DNA of 7,888 nucleotides from Holophagaceae bacterium UBA706 (lineage in GTDB: Bacteria; Acidobacteriota; Holophagae; Holophagales; Holophagaceae): positions 1-7,888 of the forward strand of contig DBME01000029.1 in NCBI GenBank assembly GCA_002298155.1, given 5' to 3'. Below are positions 1-6,705 of the stretch, in pieces. The translations under genes were made by a program, and so were the position numbers. Under the pieces are notes generated by a model, which saw only the letters and a list, made by a program, of their open reading frames with translations, made no database searches and was not told where the DNA came from. Position 1 is the first letter of the stretch, and each line of letters begins with the position of its first letter.

Positions 1-228
1 GCCGTGGGCCCCAGGCGGCCCAGGACGATGGCCGCGGCCTCACGTCCGCGGGCATCACCGCCCGCCAGGGCGCGCAGGGCCTGGGGCAGGGCCTGGGCTC
101 CCTGGGCGCTGAGGGTCTGCACGGCCTTCCAGCGCCGGGCAGGGTCGGGGTCGCCCAGGTCCTGCCCCGGCCGCCGGCAGGGCCGCTGCAAGGAGGAGGG
201 TGATCAGGGGCAGGGTGGACATGGCCAT
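1..228 (-). CDS. Secreted HEAT-repeat-like protein, 5' part only, apparently frameshifted
   Basis: The gene starts at the ATG ending at 228, with GGAG (235-238) six bases upstream, and runs off the left edge. The first ~20 residues (MAMSTLPLITLLLAAALPAAG) form a signal peptide: a hydrophobic core ending in small residues. The start frame then becomes Pro/Gly/Arg-rich and stops at 55-57. The next frame stays open to base 1 and reads QDLGDPDPARRWKAVQTL, then an Ala/Leu-rich helical stretch with GREAAAIVLGRLGP, the look of a HEAT-like repeat in which conserved D-P and A-A-x-x-L-G positions mark paired helices. Dropping one base from the C run at 165-168 fuses the two frames cleanly as ...PAAG-QDLGDPD. 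I therefore read one exported, probably periplasmic, helical-repeat protein carrying an indel, which may be real or an assembly error. It follows the GH100-like gene by 109 bases. Its specific role cannot be told from this fragment. Confidence 0.6.
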
Positions 229-337
229 GGGCGGCTCCCGATGGGCGGGGTGGATGCCTCCAAGCTTGGCCGGAAACCGGGGCGGGCGCCAACCGGGACC
301 GTTCGCAGGGAGGACCGCGCGGGGCCCCGGCAGGCCC

Positions 338-1498
338 TCAGAAGTACAGGGCCTTCCCCGCCTCCACGCAGGCGGCTGCGTAGAGGTACATGGAGGCGGA
401 CCAGGTCTGCCAGTCCTGCCCGCAGGGCGAGCCATCCTGGGCGCGGATCCACTCGTTGAACCCGAAACCTTCGGCCACATGCCGCCGTTTCCGCACAAGC
501 TCCGTGAGGACCAGGAGCTTGCGTTCCGCCAGCCGCTGGCGCCCCGCGGCCACCAGGGCGGCGACGTAGAACCCGCACACGAAGGGCCAGATGCCGCCGT
601 TGTGGTACTCGCCGGGCATGTTGAACTGGGCGCAGCGGGGCTGCCAGTCCCTGTCCGTGGGCAGCATGAAGGGGAAGAAACAGGGCGGGATGTCCAGGGC
701 CAGTTCCCCGCGGGCGCGCATGTCGTCGCACTCCCCCTCGATCCACGCCACCATCCGCTGGATCCGGGTGGGGGAGGCCAGGCCCGTGAGGATGGCCAGG
801 CTGTTGCCCAGCAGATCGCACCGTTCGTCCCGGAGCACCTTGTAGGACCACAGCGCATAGGTGGGCCGGCCCCGGATGGCGAGGCCTTCGATGGGGTGGT
901 TGCGGTCCACGTGGTCGTCGGGGCCGTTCAACGCCTGACGCAGGGCGTCGGCGCGGTCCGGCTGGTCCAGAAGGCGCAGGTAGCCGTGGACCAGGGCGTT
1001 CACATAGAGCCCGTGGCCCAGCACCCAATGTTCATCCCGCCAGTCGCTCGTGGGCTGCTGGGCCACCAGCACCCGGTCGTCGGTGGTCTGGTACTCCATC
1101 CAGCGCAGGGCCTTGCGCCCGGGGCGCTCCAGGTACCGGGCGTCCCCCGTGATGCGCCGAAGGATGCCCAGGACCAGGAGGAAGAGGGGCGTGGTGTCGC
1201 TGGCGCCGCGGTCCTCGGGGTCGTGCACGAGGGAGGGGATGTGGCCGAGCCGGCTCTGGTTCCGGGCGAGGGTCGCCATCACCCGCCGCAGCGACGCCAG
1301 GAGGGTCTGGTTCCCCGAGGCCAGGATGCCCAGGGCCGAGATGAGCAGGTCGCGGGTGTAGGGTTCGGGATAGCCCCAGCCCGCGGTGCGCGGCAGGCCA
1401 TCGAAGGGCCCTGCTGCATTGTGGAGAAGCACCGCCACCGCGGCGCGGCGGGCGTCCTCCACCTCGGCGGGCATCGTGCTGTTCGAGATCCATTCCAT
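338..1498 (-). CDS. GH100-like (alpha/alpha)6-barrel glycosidase (invertase / glycogen-debranching-like)
   Basis: This 386-residue protein starts at ATG 1498, with GGAG (1505-1508) six bases upstream. It has no signal peptide, so it is probably cytoplasmic. The second half follows the pattern of family GH100 neutral/alkaline invertases: LLGNSLAILTGLASP (229-243), a YHNGGIWPF block (298-306), and a C-terminal QTWSASMYLYAAA. From memory of the cyanobacterial invertase InvA, the general acid lies in a V-D-S-G-like motif and the nucleophile in a W-P-E-Y-like motif. The matching positions here would be Asp101 (GASDTTPLF) and Glu349 (GFNEWI), so both catalytic acids seem present. It is somewhat shorter than typical GH100 enzymes (about 450 residues). 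The substrate is uncertain: sucrose, another alpha- or beta-fructoside, or a glucoside, and automated annotation might call it amylo-alpha-1,6-glucosidase. It lies downstream of a GT4 and a PIG-L deacetylase in one transcription direction, so it may trim or recycle the sugar they handle. Confidence 0.8.
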   Translation of the reverse strand: MEWISNSTMPAEVEDARRAAVAVLLHNAAGPFDGLPRTAGWGYPEPYTRDLLISALGILASGNQTLLASLRRVMATLARNQSRLGHIPSLVHDPEDRGASDTTPLFLLVLGILRRITGDARYLERPGRKALRWMEYQTTDDRVLVAQQPTSDWRDEHWVLGHGLYVNALVHGYLRLLDQPDRADALRQALNGPDDHVDRNHPIEGLAIRGRPTYALWSYKVLRDERCDLLGNSLAILTGLASPTRIQRMVAWIEGECDDMRARGELALDIPPCFFPFMLPTDRDWQPRCAQFNMPGEYHNGGIWPFVCGFYVAALVAAGRQRLAERKLLVLTELVRKRRHVAEGFGFNEWIRAQDGSPCGQDWQTWSASMYLYAAACVEAGKALYF

Positions 1499-1515
1499 GG
1501 GAGGCTCCGGAGGAG

Positions 1516-1531
1516 GCCGCCCTCGGGCGGC
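1516..1531 (-). other. GC-rich hairpin in the GT4/GH100 intercistronic gap
   Basis: The 44-base gap between the glycosyltransferase stop and the GH100-like start holds a perfect inverted repeat, GCCGCCC/GGGCGGC, separated by two bases. In RNA this would be a 6-bp stem with a CGAG loop on the minus strand. It lies just before the Shine-Dalgarno GGAG (1505-1508), which is itself half of a CTCC-GGAG palindrome. There is no T run, so it is not an intrinsic terminator. It could stabilise the message or modulate GH100 translation. The structure is seen in the sequence; the role is inference. Confidence 0.35.
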
Positions 1532-1542
1532 GTGCGGGTCCT

Positions 1543-2685
1543 TCACGTGAGCCCCAGCTGCTCCGTGAGGGTTTCGACGAGTTGGCGGGCCACCTGGCGG
1601 TAGTCGAACCGGGCCACCACCCGTTCCCGGCCCGCGGCGCCCATGCGGGCGCGCAGGTCCGGATCCTTGAGCAGCAGCGGGAGGTACGCGGCGATGTCGT
1701 CGACGCTCGCGCGGTAATCGGCCACCCGGGGCTGGTCGAACACCACATGGGTGTCCGGCGCGAAGCCCGCCTCGGGGCCCAGGATGGTTCCGGTGATGCG
1801 GATCTCCTGCGCGACGCCCGCCAGGAAGGCGGTCTCGCCATGGACCAGGGTGTCCAGCATGGCCATGGCCCGGATGCCGATGACGGGCTTCCCGCAGGCG
1901 CCGGCCTCCACCTGGGGCATGCCGAATCCCTCCAGCCGGGATGGCGCGAGATACACGTCGCAGGCGGCGATGAGGTAGGGCATGAGATCGCGGGAGACGC
2001 GATGCGCCGGGAAGCTCACCCGGTCCGCGATGCCGAGGCTCAGGGCGAGGGCCTCGTCCAGGCCGTTCTGCACGGCCGTGCGGGGCTGGGGCCATACCTT
2101 GCAGACATAGCGCCATTCGGGAAGCGAGTCCTGCACCCGGGCCAGGGCCTCCATGACCTCCCGCGCGCCCTTGGAGGCCGCGTCACCGCCCACGGTGAGG
2201 AGCATCAGCTGGTCTGGGGCGACGCCGAGGATCTCCCGGGCGGCGCGCACCTTGGGATCAGCGGGGTCCCGGGGCATGAAGGCATCGGTGTCGCAGCCCA
2301 CGGGCAGGACCACCATGTGGTCGCTGCGGATGCCGTCCCGGTGGAAGGTCTCCTTCACCCAGGTGGCGGTCACCAGGATGAGGGGCAGGACGTTGAGCTC
2401 ATGCCGGTAGTTGGCCACGTACCCGTCGGCCAGGAGCCAGGGCACGGCCCGCATGCCGAAGCGCTGGGGATGGGCCACGATGTCGGGATAGTCGCCCCAG
2501 AAGCCCACGCCTACGACGGCATCGGGCTTGAACCAGCGGTAGTGCCACTCCTTTTCGAGGTCCGAGCGGATGTGTGCCGCCCGCGCCTCGACGCCGATCT
2601 CGAGGAGACCGCGGTAGAGGAGGTCCCCTTGGGTGGCCAGGCCGCCGGGGGCGGGTGGGTAGTCGTAGAGCACGAGGACCTTCAT
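1543..2685 (-). CDS. Family 4 glycosyltransferase (GT-B fold, group 1)
   Basis: This 380-residue protein transfers a sugar from an activated donor to an unknown acceptor in the cytoplasm. The N-terminal domain opens with a Rossmann strand and loop (MKVLVLYDYPPAPGGLATQG). The C-terminal domain starts near residue 160 (LMLLTVGGDAASKGAREVMEAL, broken here at the conserved GG and K). It contains the GT4 E-x7-E motif, Glu252 and Glu260 in SRLEGFGMPQVEAGACGKPV, which binds the donor sugar nucleotide. It ends with the usual LLKDPDLRARMGAAGRERV helix. Residues ~290-328, between HGETAFLAG and IAAYLPLLL, are longer than in most GT4 enzymes. The ATG overlaps the stop of the upstream PIG-L gene as ATGA. 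The only GGAG is 11 bases away, so translation is probably coupled. It does not look like BshA of bacillithiol synthesis beyond general GT4 features. Donor and acceptor cannot be read from sequence. Confidence 0.85.
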   Translation of the reverse strand: MKVLVLYDYPPAPGGLATQGDLLYRGLLEIGVEARAAHIRSDLEKEWHYRWFKPDAVVGVGFWGDYPDIVAHPQRFGMRAVPWLLADGYVANYRHELNVLPLILVTATWVKETFHRDGIRSDHMVVLPVGCDTDAFMPRDPADPKVRAAREILGVAPDQLMLLTVGGDAASKGAREVMEALARVQDSLPEWRYVCKVWPQPRTAVQNGLDEALALSLGIADRVSFPAHRVSRDLMPYLIAACDVYLAPSRLEGFGMPQVEAGACGKPVIGIRAMAMLDTLVHGETAFLAGVAQEIRITGTILGPEAGFAPDTHVVFDQPRVADYRASVDDIAAYLPLLLKDPDLRARMGAAGRERVVARFDYRQVARQLVETLTEQLGLT

Positions 2686-3338
2686 GGCTGGGTGGACTCC
2701 ACAGATGGCTGGGATGCGGTTAAGAACGGCGGGCCGTGCTTCTGGAAGGCTTCCTCGCGCGGCGTGGCGCGGGCTTCCCAGGAGGTGGGCCTGAAACCGT
2801 AGATTCCGGTGATGATGGCGGACTTCTCCTCCCAGACCGGATCGGGGAGGGGCACGAACAGGGAGGCTTCGAGCCGGGCCCGGGGCAGGTGCGCGCCGCC
2901 GCCGTCCTCGTAGGCGAAGGTCCACAGGGCACGGCAGCGGAGGGCGCCGGAAACCAGCAGGGAGGTCACGGCCCTGGAGGTTTCCTCGTGCCGCAGGTGC
3001 CGCGAATACTCGCCCTCGGGGGCGTGGGTGAGGATCAGGTCGAAGTCCCTGCCCGGCAGGAGGGCCTGGACCAGGGCCTCGACCCGGGCGGGCTCCTGAG
3101 GCGTCTGCTCGGGGCCATCATCCAGATCTCCGATGCGGCCACGGGCCCCAAGGCGGGCCATGGCCCGGTGGAAACGCGGCGCCCGGTCCGCATCGCCGCC
3201 CCGGCACAGCGCCGCCACCACCACGGACCATTCGGGATGGAGGAGAAGAAGCCCGCCGGCCCAGAGGATCTCATCGTCCGGATGGGCAACCACCACCGCG
3301 ACCGTGCGGATGGCGTGCGTTGGTTCATGACCCTTCAT
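2682..3338 (-). CDS. PIG-L family zinc-dependent N-deacetylase
   Basis: This 218-residue protein removes an acyl (typically N-acetyl) group from an amino sugar or similar substrate. The family signature AHPDDE is at residues 18-23, directly after a hydrophobic strand (TVAVVVAHPDDEILWAGG). His19 and Asp22 should bind zinc and Asp21 act as base. A second metal histidine is expected in the THAPEGEYSRHLRHEETSR region (104-122), probably His117. The chosen start has GGAG (3344-3347) five bases upstream and sits ~17 residues before AHPDDE, as usual. The frame is open further upstream to 3440, but that extension has no family features. It is the first gene of the minus-strand operon, overlaps the GT4 by 4 bases, and faces a hybrid kinase divergently. 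PIG-L plus GT4 pairs occur in mycothiol, bacillithiol, GPI-like and antibiotic-type glycoside pathways. Which applies here is unknown. Confidence 0.85.
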   Translation of the reverse strand: MKGHEPTHAIRTVAVVVAHPDDEILWAGGLLLLHPEWSVVVAALCRGGDADRAPRFHRAMARLGARGRIGDLDDGPEQTPQEPARVEALVQALLPGRDFDLILTHAPEGEYSRHLRHEETSRAVTSLLVSGALRCRALWTFAYEDGGGAHLPRARLEASLFVPLPDPVWEEKSAIITGIYGFRPTSWEARATPREEAFQKHGPPFLTASQPSVESTQP

Positions 3339-3463
3339 TGCGGCTCCATGGGGAGGCGACGCAACGGATCGAATGGGGGAAGCTCGGAGGGCGCATCGTC
3401 TGAGTTCAAGACCCTGACGCTTGGACAATACCATGAACACGGGTGGACGTTTGGATTAATCCG

Positions 3464-3492
3464 TTGCTAAGGCCAATATCCAGCCGTATATT
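3464..3492 (+). promoter_or_regulatory. Candidate sigma70 promoter for the hybrid kinase gene
   Basis: TTGCTA (3464-3469) and TATATT (3487-3492) are separated by exactly 17 bases and sit in a locally A/T-rich patch, so they resemble a housekeeping promoter. Transcription would begin near 3499, leaving a leader of about 255 bases before the ATG at 3755. The leader is long, and a second promoter nearer the gene cannot be excluded. Confidence 0.4.
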
Positions 3493-3496
3493 GCCC
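3471..3496. promoter_or_regulatory. Dyad overlapping the promoter, possible operator
   Basis: CAATAT (3474-3479) and ATATTG (3488-3493) form a perfect inverted repeat with an 8-base spacer. One mismatch outward, GG (3471-3472) pairs with CC (3495-3496), giving 8 of 9 paired positions. The dyad covers the spacer and the -10 box of the promoter above, the position expected for a dimeric repressor site. No regulator gene is visible in the window, so the binder is unknown. Confidence 0.35.
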
Positions 3497-3754
3497 ACAG
3501 CGTTAGGTCGTCGGGCGTGACGGCCACCTTCCGGATTCTGCGCGCTCAAGGGGAGCGTATGGGTTCAGGAAGGATGCCAGGTCTGCTTGGAACGGCCCCG
3601 ATGCGCGGCCGTGGCCCAGAGGTGGACGCATGGTGAGGATCCTTCGCTTCGGGCCTCGGCTTCGGCCGGACCCCTGCCGGGTGGCTTCGTCCTGCCGCCG
3701 GCTTCCCGTATCACTCCCGCGATACGTTCCCCCCATGCTCCGCAGGTGAATCCC

Positions 3755-5521
3755 ATGAAAGCGAACCCTCCCCGTTTCCGCATGGAACACCTTCTCAAAC
3801 GGTTCGCCCCCTTCGAGCCCGGCGCCCAGCGGCCGGCCTGGCAGGATGCCCCCGCGGAGGGCTATGGCGAAGTGATGTACGACATGCTTTCACCCGAGGA
3901 GCGCTTCCGTCTGGTCCAGGAACTGCGGATCCACCACGCCGAGCTGGAGATGCAGAACGAGGAACTCCAGCGTTCCCACCAGGAACTGGAGGCGGCCAGG
4001 GACAACTACCGGAGCCTGTATGATCGTGCGCCCGTAGGCTATTTCACGATCAGCGACCGCAGCGCCGTGCTGGAGGTGAACCTCACGGGGGCCGACATGG
4101 TGGGGAAGGAGCGGAGCGAACTGCTCACCCTTCCGTTCACGAGCATGATCCATCCGGAGGACATGGGGCTCTATTACGCGCGGCGGAAGATGATCTTCGG
4201 GGCGGAGGGCCCCCAGAGCTTCGACATCCGGCTGCTGGATGGCCAGGGGGGATTCCGGTGGGTCAACCTCCAGGGCGTCCTCACCTCGGACCACCGGGGC
4301 GTGCATGCCTGGCTGGCCACCCTCAGCGACATCCAGGTGCGCAAGGAGGACGAGGCCGCCCTGCTGCAGGGCCAGAAGCTGGAGTCCATGGGGATCCTGG
4401 CCGGAGGTGTCGCCCACGACTTCAACAACCTCCTCACGGTGATGCTGGGGCACCTGGAACTGGCCCAGGTCATCGACCCCGGCGGCAAGGAAGCCCATCT
4501 GGCCGTGGTGCGGGAATCCATCCTGCGGGCGGCGGCGCTCTGCAAGCAGCTGCTCGCCTACGCGGGCAAGGCGGAGTTCCAGAGGGAGCCGATCCGCGTG
4601 AACGACATGCTGGAATCCTGCGCCGCCTTCCTGCACATCTCCGTCGCCAAGACCACGGAAATCCAGTTCGACCTGCACCCGGACCTGCCCCTCCTCGAAG
4701 GTGACGCGGCGCAGCTCGAGCAGGTGGTCATGAACCTGGTGGTCAATGCCTCCGAAGCCCAGCGTGGCGGGGGCGGCAAGGTGGTGATCCGCACCCGGGC
4801 GGGACGCCTTGAAGCGGCGGACATGGACGCCTTCGTGCCCGGGACGAAGCTCGAGCCCGGCGCCTACGTGGTCCTGGAAGTGGCCGACAACGGCAACGGC
4901 ATGGAGCCGGCGACCCTGAAGCGGATCTTCGATCCGTTCTTCACCACCAAGTTCACGGGGCGCGGCCTCGGGCTCGCGGCGCTCCTGGGCATCATGCGCG
5001 CCCTGGGAGGCGGGGTCCAGGTGCGGAGCACGCCCGGCGAGGGCACCACCTTCGAACTGTGGTTCCCGGCCTTGGAGGCCAGCGAAGAGGATCAGGTCTC
5101 CGCCGCCCCGGAGCTCCTCGCCCCTGAATTCCACGGCACCGGAACCATCCTGATCGTCGATGACGAGGCGATGCTGCGGGATGTGCTGGGCATGATGCTG
5201 GACACCCTGGGATTCGAAATCCTCCAGGCCGCCAACGGCCAGGAAGGGGTCGACGCCTACCGGAGGGCGGCGGGCAGGATCAAGCTGGTGCTCATGGACC
5301 TGACCATGCCCCGCATGGGCGGGCTCGAAGCCACCCGCAGGATCCTCGAGGAGTTCCCGGACGCCCGTATCGCCCTCATGAGCGGGTACGTCCAGGAACC
5401 GGTCTTCGAGCTGCCTGAAGGGGCCCAGCTCTGGGGCTTCCTGAGGAAACCCTTCACCCGGGCGAACCTCCTGCAGGTGCTGATGGCAAGCCTGGAGCGG
5501 GACGAGCGGGCTTCCCTCTAG
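3755..5521 (+). CDS. Soluble hybrid sensor histidine kinase (PAS-HisKA-HATPase-REC)
   Basis: This 588-residue protein senses an unknown signal, autophosphorylates and passes phosphate to its own receiver. The start ATG has AGGTGA (3744-3749) five bases upstream. An alternative ATG at 3782 lacks a ribosome site. Domains in order: a charged coiled-coil linker (~45-88, ELRIHHAELEMQNEELQ); a PAS domain (~85-197, starting YRSLYDRAPVGYFTIS); the HisKA H-box with His221 in GGVAHDFNNLL; the HATPase N-box Asn331 (NLVVNASEA); G1 DNGNGM (378-383), an F-box FDPFFTTK and G2 GRGLGLA (402-408); then a receiver (~463-585) with Asp469/Asp470, phosphoacceptor Asp515 (LMDLTMPRMGG), Ser543 and Lys565 (RKPF). There is no transmembrane segment, so it acts in the cytoplasm. 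No output domain or cognate regulator is adjacent, so an unlinked histidine phosphotransferase or regulator is likely needed. Every key residue looks intact. Confidence 0.93.
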   Translation: MKANPPRFRMEHLLKRFAPFEPGAQRPAWQDAPAEGYGEVMYDMLSPEERFRLVQELRIHHAELEMQNEELQRSHQELEAARDNYRSLYDRAPVGYFTISDRSAVLEVNLTGADMVGKERSELLTLPFTSMIHPEDMGLYYARRKMIFGAEGPQSFDIRLLDGQGGFRWVNLQGVLTSDHRGVHAWLATLSDIQVRKEDEAALLQGQKLESMGILAGGVAHDFNNLLTVMLGHLELAQVIDPGGKEAHLAVVRESILRAAALCKQLLAYAGKAEFQREPIRVNDMLESCAAFLHISVAKTTEIQFDLHPDLPLLEGDAAQLEQVVMNLVVNASEAQRGGGGKVVIRTRAGRLEAADMDAFVPGTKLEPGAYVVLEVADNGNGMEPATLKRIFDPFFTTKFTGRGLGLAALLGIMRALGGGVQVRSTPGEGTTFELWFPALEASEEDQVSAAPELLAPEFHGTGTILIVDDEAMLRDVLGMMLDTLGFEILQAANGQEGVDAYRRAAGRIKLVLMDLTMPRMGGLEATRRILEEFPDARIALMSGYVQEPVFELPEGAQLWGFLRKPFTRANLLQVLMASLERDERASL

Positions 5522-5530
5522 ATCGAAGGC

Positions 5531-6241
5531 TCAGTTTCCCGCGGACATCAGCCAGGCCCGCAGGGCGTCGGTGACGGCCCGGGGTTGTCCCAGGGGCGAC
5601 AGGTGTCCGCAGTCCTCCAGGATGACCAGGTTGGCCCCCTGGATTCCCGCGGCCATCTCCTCGTGGACCTCCACGGACGTAATGGCGTCCTGCCGGCCGC
5701 ACAAGACCAGGGTCGAACATTGGATGTCCTTGAGTCCGGGCCGGCTGTCCATTCGCTCCATCATCGCCCGCTGCTGCCTGCGGAAGACCTCCTTGCCCAT
5801 GGCATGCGCCATTGCCTTGATGAGGCCCACCTGCCCGGCATCCGCCAGGTGGTCCGGATGAACCAGCTTGGGAATGAGTTCGTCCACGACGGCATCGTAG
5901 TGGCTTTCCGCCTTCTCGATGAGGGACCGCCGGGCTTCGACGCCCTCCGGCGGATCGGGACGCGCGCTGGTGTCCAGCAGCGCAAGGGCCCGGACCCGTC
6001 CCGGCGCCTGGCGCATGATCTCCAGGGCCACATAGCCGCCCATGGAAAGCCCCGCGATGGCCAGGGGGCCGGCAGGGGCCTGGGCCAAGGCGGAGCTTGC
6101 CAGGGCCTGGATGGATTCACCTCCAGCCAGGTCCGCGACCCTGGAATGGGTCACGTCGGCCAGCCCTGACACCTGGTGATGCCAAAGCCGGGCATCGCAG
6201 ACGAGGCCCGGGAGGAACAGCAGGTTGGGGGGCAGCGCCAT
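5531..6241 (-). CDS. Alpha/beta-hydrolase fold protein
   Basis: This 236-residue hydrolase has the full catalytic triad. Ser66 lies in the nucleophile elbow GLSMGG, Asp185 in LVLCGRQDAIT, and His213 in LEDCGHLSPLGQP. The N-terminal LLFLPGLVCDARLW supplies the oxyanion-hole region typical of the esterase/lactonase group that includes 3-oxoadipate enol-lactonase and RutD-like enzymes. The cap between ~95 and 170 is short and helical. There is no signal peptide, so it is cytoplasmic. The ATG lies 4 bases after the stop of the YtxH-like gene with no close Shine-Dalgarno, which implies translational coupling. It converges on the hybrid kinase with only 9 bases between stop codons. The substrate cannot be assigned: ester, lactone and C-C hydrolases share these motifs. 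Confidence 0.85.
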   Translation of the reverse strand: MALPPNLLFLPGLVCDARLWHHQVSGLADVTHSRVADLAGGESIQALASSALAQAPAGPLAIAGLSMGGYVALEIMRQAPGRVRALALLDTSARPDPPEGVEARRSLIEKAESHYDAVVDELIPKLVHPDHLADAGQVGLIKAMAHAMGKEVFRRQQRAMMERMDSRPGLKDIQCSTLVLCGRQDAITSVEVHEEMAAGIQGANLVILEDCGHLSPLGQPRAVTDALRAWLMSAGN

Positions 6242-6245
6242 GTCA

Positions 6246-6584
6246 TCAGCCGCGCAGATCCTTGGCGGCGTTGGTCGCGCCCGCCTTCAGGTCCTCCCCT
6301 GCGCGGGGTACGGACTCCTTGACTTCCTGCCACGCGGAGGCGGCCTTGGCCCGGAGATCGGATCCCAGGTTGCGCATCTCGTCGGCCGCGTCCGGGATTC
6401 CCGGCCGACGGTGGGCGAGGTTCGAGAAGGTGCCCTTCACCCGGCCTCCGAGATCGGCGATGTCCTTGCGGAGTTCCTTGCCCCGGCGCGGCGTGGTGAG
6501 CGCGACGGCGACACCGCCCAGGGCGAGGCCGGCGAAGAATGCGAACAAAGGGGCGTTGCGGGAGGAGTTGGTTTCAGGGTTCAT
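6246..6584 (-). CDS. YtxH-like small membrane-anchored protein
   Basis: This 112-residue protein has one N-terminal hydrophobic segment (~12-30, PLFAFFAGLALGGVAVALT). The motif TTPRRGKELRKDI follows at once, as in YtxH-domain proteins, where a glycine-rich membrane helix leads to a P-x-x-G-x-x-x-R basic patch. The rest is polar and helical (EMRNLGSDLRAKAASAWQEV) with heptad-like spacing, so an extended amphipathic or coiled-coil cytoplasmic tail is likely. The ATG at 6584 has GGAAG (6591-6595) six bases upstream. Upstream in-frame ATGs (to 6707) add residues with no family likeness and no better ribosome site. The family is linked to general and envelope stress in several bacteria, but its biochemical role is not known. 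It is the first gene of a two-gene unit with the alpha/beta hydrolase. Confidence 0.75.
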   Translation of the reverse strand: MNPETNSSRNAPLFAFFAGLALGGVAVALTTPRRGKELRKDIADLGGRVKGTFSNLAHRRPGIPDAADEMRNLGSDLRAKAASAWQEVKESVPRAGEDLKAGATNAAKDLRG

Positions 6585-6670
6585 GGCAGGCTTCCAGGTT
6601 GGGCGGATGGGAAGGATGCGAACCCAGGCCGGGAATTCCGGGAAGGGCATCGCCGTTGGGGACAAAGCAG

Positions 6671-6705
6671 GATCCATGGTCGAAAAGGCAGGGGCCGCAT
6701 GGATC
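6671..6705. repeat. 8-bp perfect inverted repeat
   Basis: GATCCATG (6671-6678) and CATGGATC (6698-6705) are perfect reverse complements separated by 19 bases. They lie 87 to 121 bases upstream of the YtxH-like start, so they could form a hairpin in its leader or a spaced regulator site. There is no adjacent T run, so a terminator role is unlikely. Confidence 0.4.

Larger units (their letters stand above)
3339..3754. other. Divergent intergenic region between PIG-L and hybrid kinase genes
   Basis: The 416 bases between the two divergent start codons contain no convincing gene. The centre (about 3400-3500) is clearly richer in A/T than the surroundings, as expected of promoters. It holds a plus-strand promoter candidate (3464-3492) and an overlapping dyad. 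A perfect 6-bp inverted repeat CGTATC/GATACG (3707-3712 and 3721-3726, 8-base loop) lies 29 bases before the kinase start and could fold in its leader. For the minus-strand operon I found no convincing promoter, only a weak extended -10-like TGGTATTGT around 3427-3435 without a matching -35. Confidence 0.5.

Noticed and set aside
229..337. Terminator between the GH100-like gene and the HEAT-like gene
   Set aside because: Palindromic GGGGCCCC is present, but no stem with a T run can be made on the minus strand, so read-through is more likely.
200..1603. Long plus-strand open frame (467 codons) opposite the GH100-like gene
   Set aside because: It encodes low-complexity Gly/Ala/His/Val-rich sequence without domains and lies antisense to a gene with clear catalytic motifs. 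It is a by-product of high GC.
1499..2116. Upstream in-frame extension of the GH100-like gene
   Set aside because: The frame is open, but it overlaps the GT4 gene and gives Arg/Pro-rich sequence. The ATG at 1498 has a proper Shine-Dalgarno and begins the family-like region.
1582..2802. Plus-strand open frame opposite the glycosyltransferase
   Set aside because: It mirrors the GT4 gene in its complementary frame, has no recognisable motif, and would overlap the PIG-L gene end.
1543..3338. Bacillithiol pathway (BshA/BshB pair)
   Set aside because: The GT4 shows no BshA-like N-terminal motif beyond general family features, no BshC-like gene is present, and a GH100-like enzyme has no place in that pathway.
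3890..5134. Minus-strand open frame (414 codons) inside the hybrid kinase
   Set aside because: It is antisense to a kinase whose H, N, G1, F and G2 boxes are all intact, and its product is His/Gly/Leu-rich with no known features.
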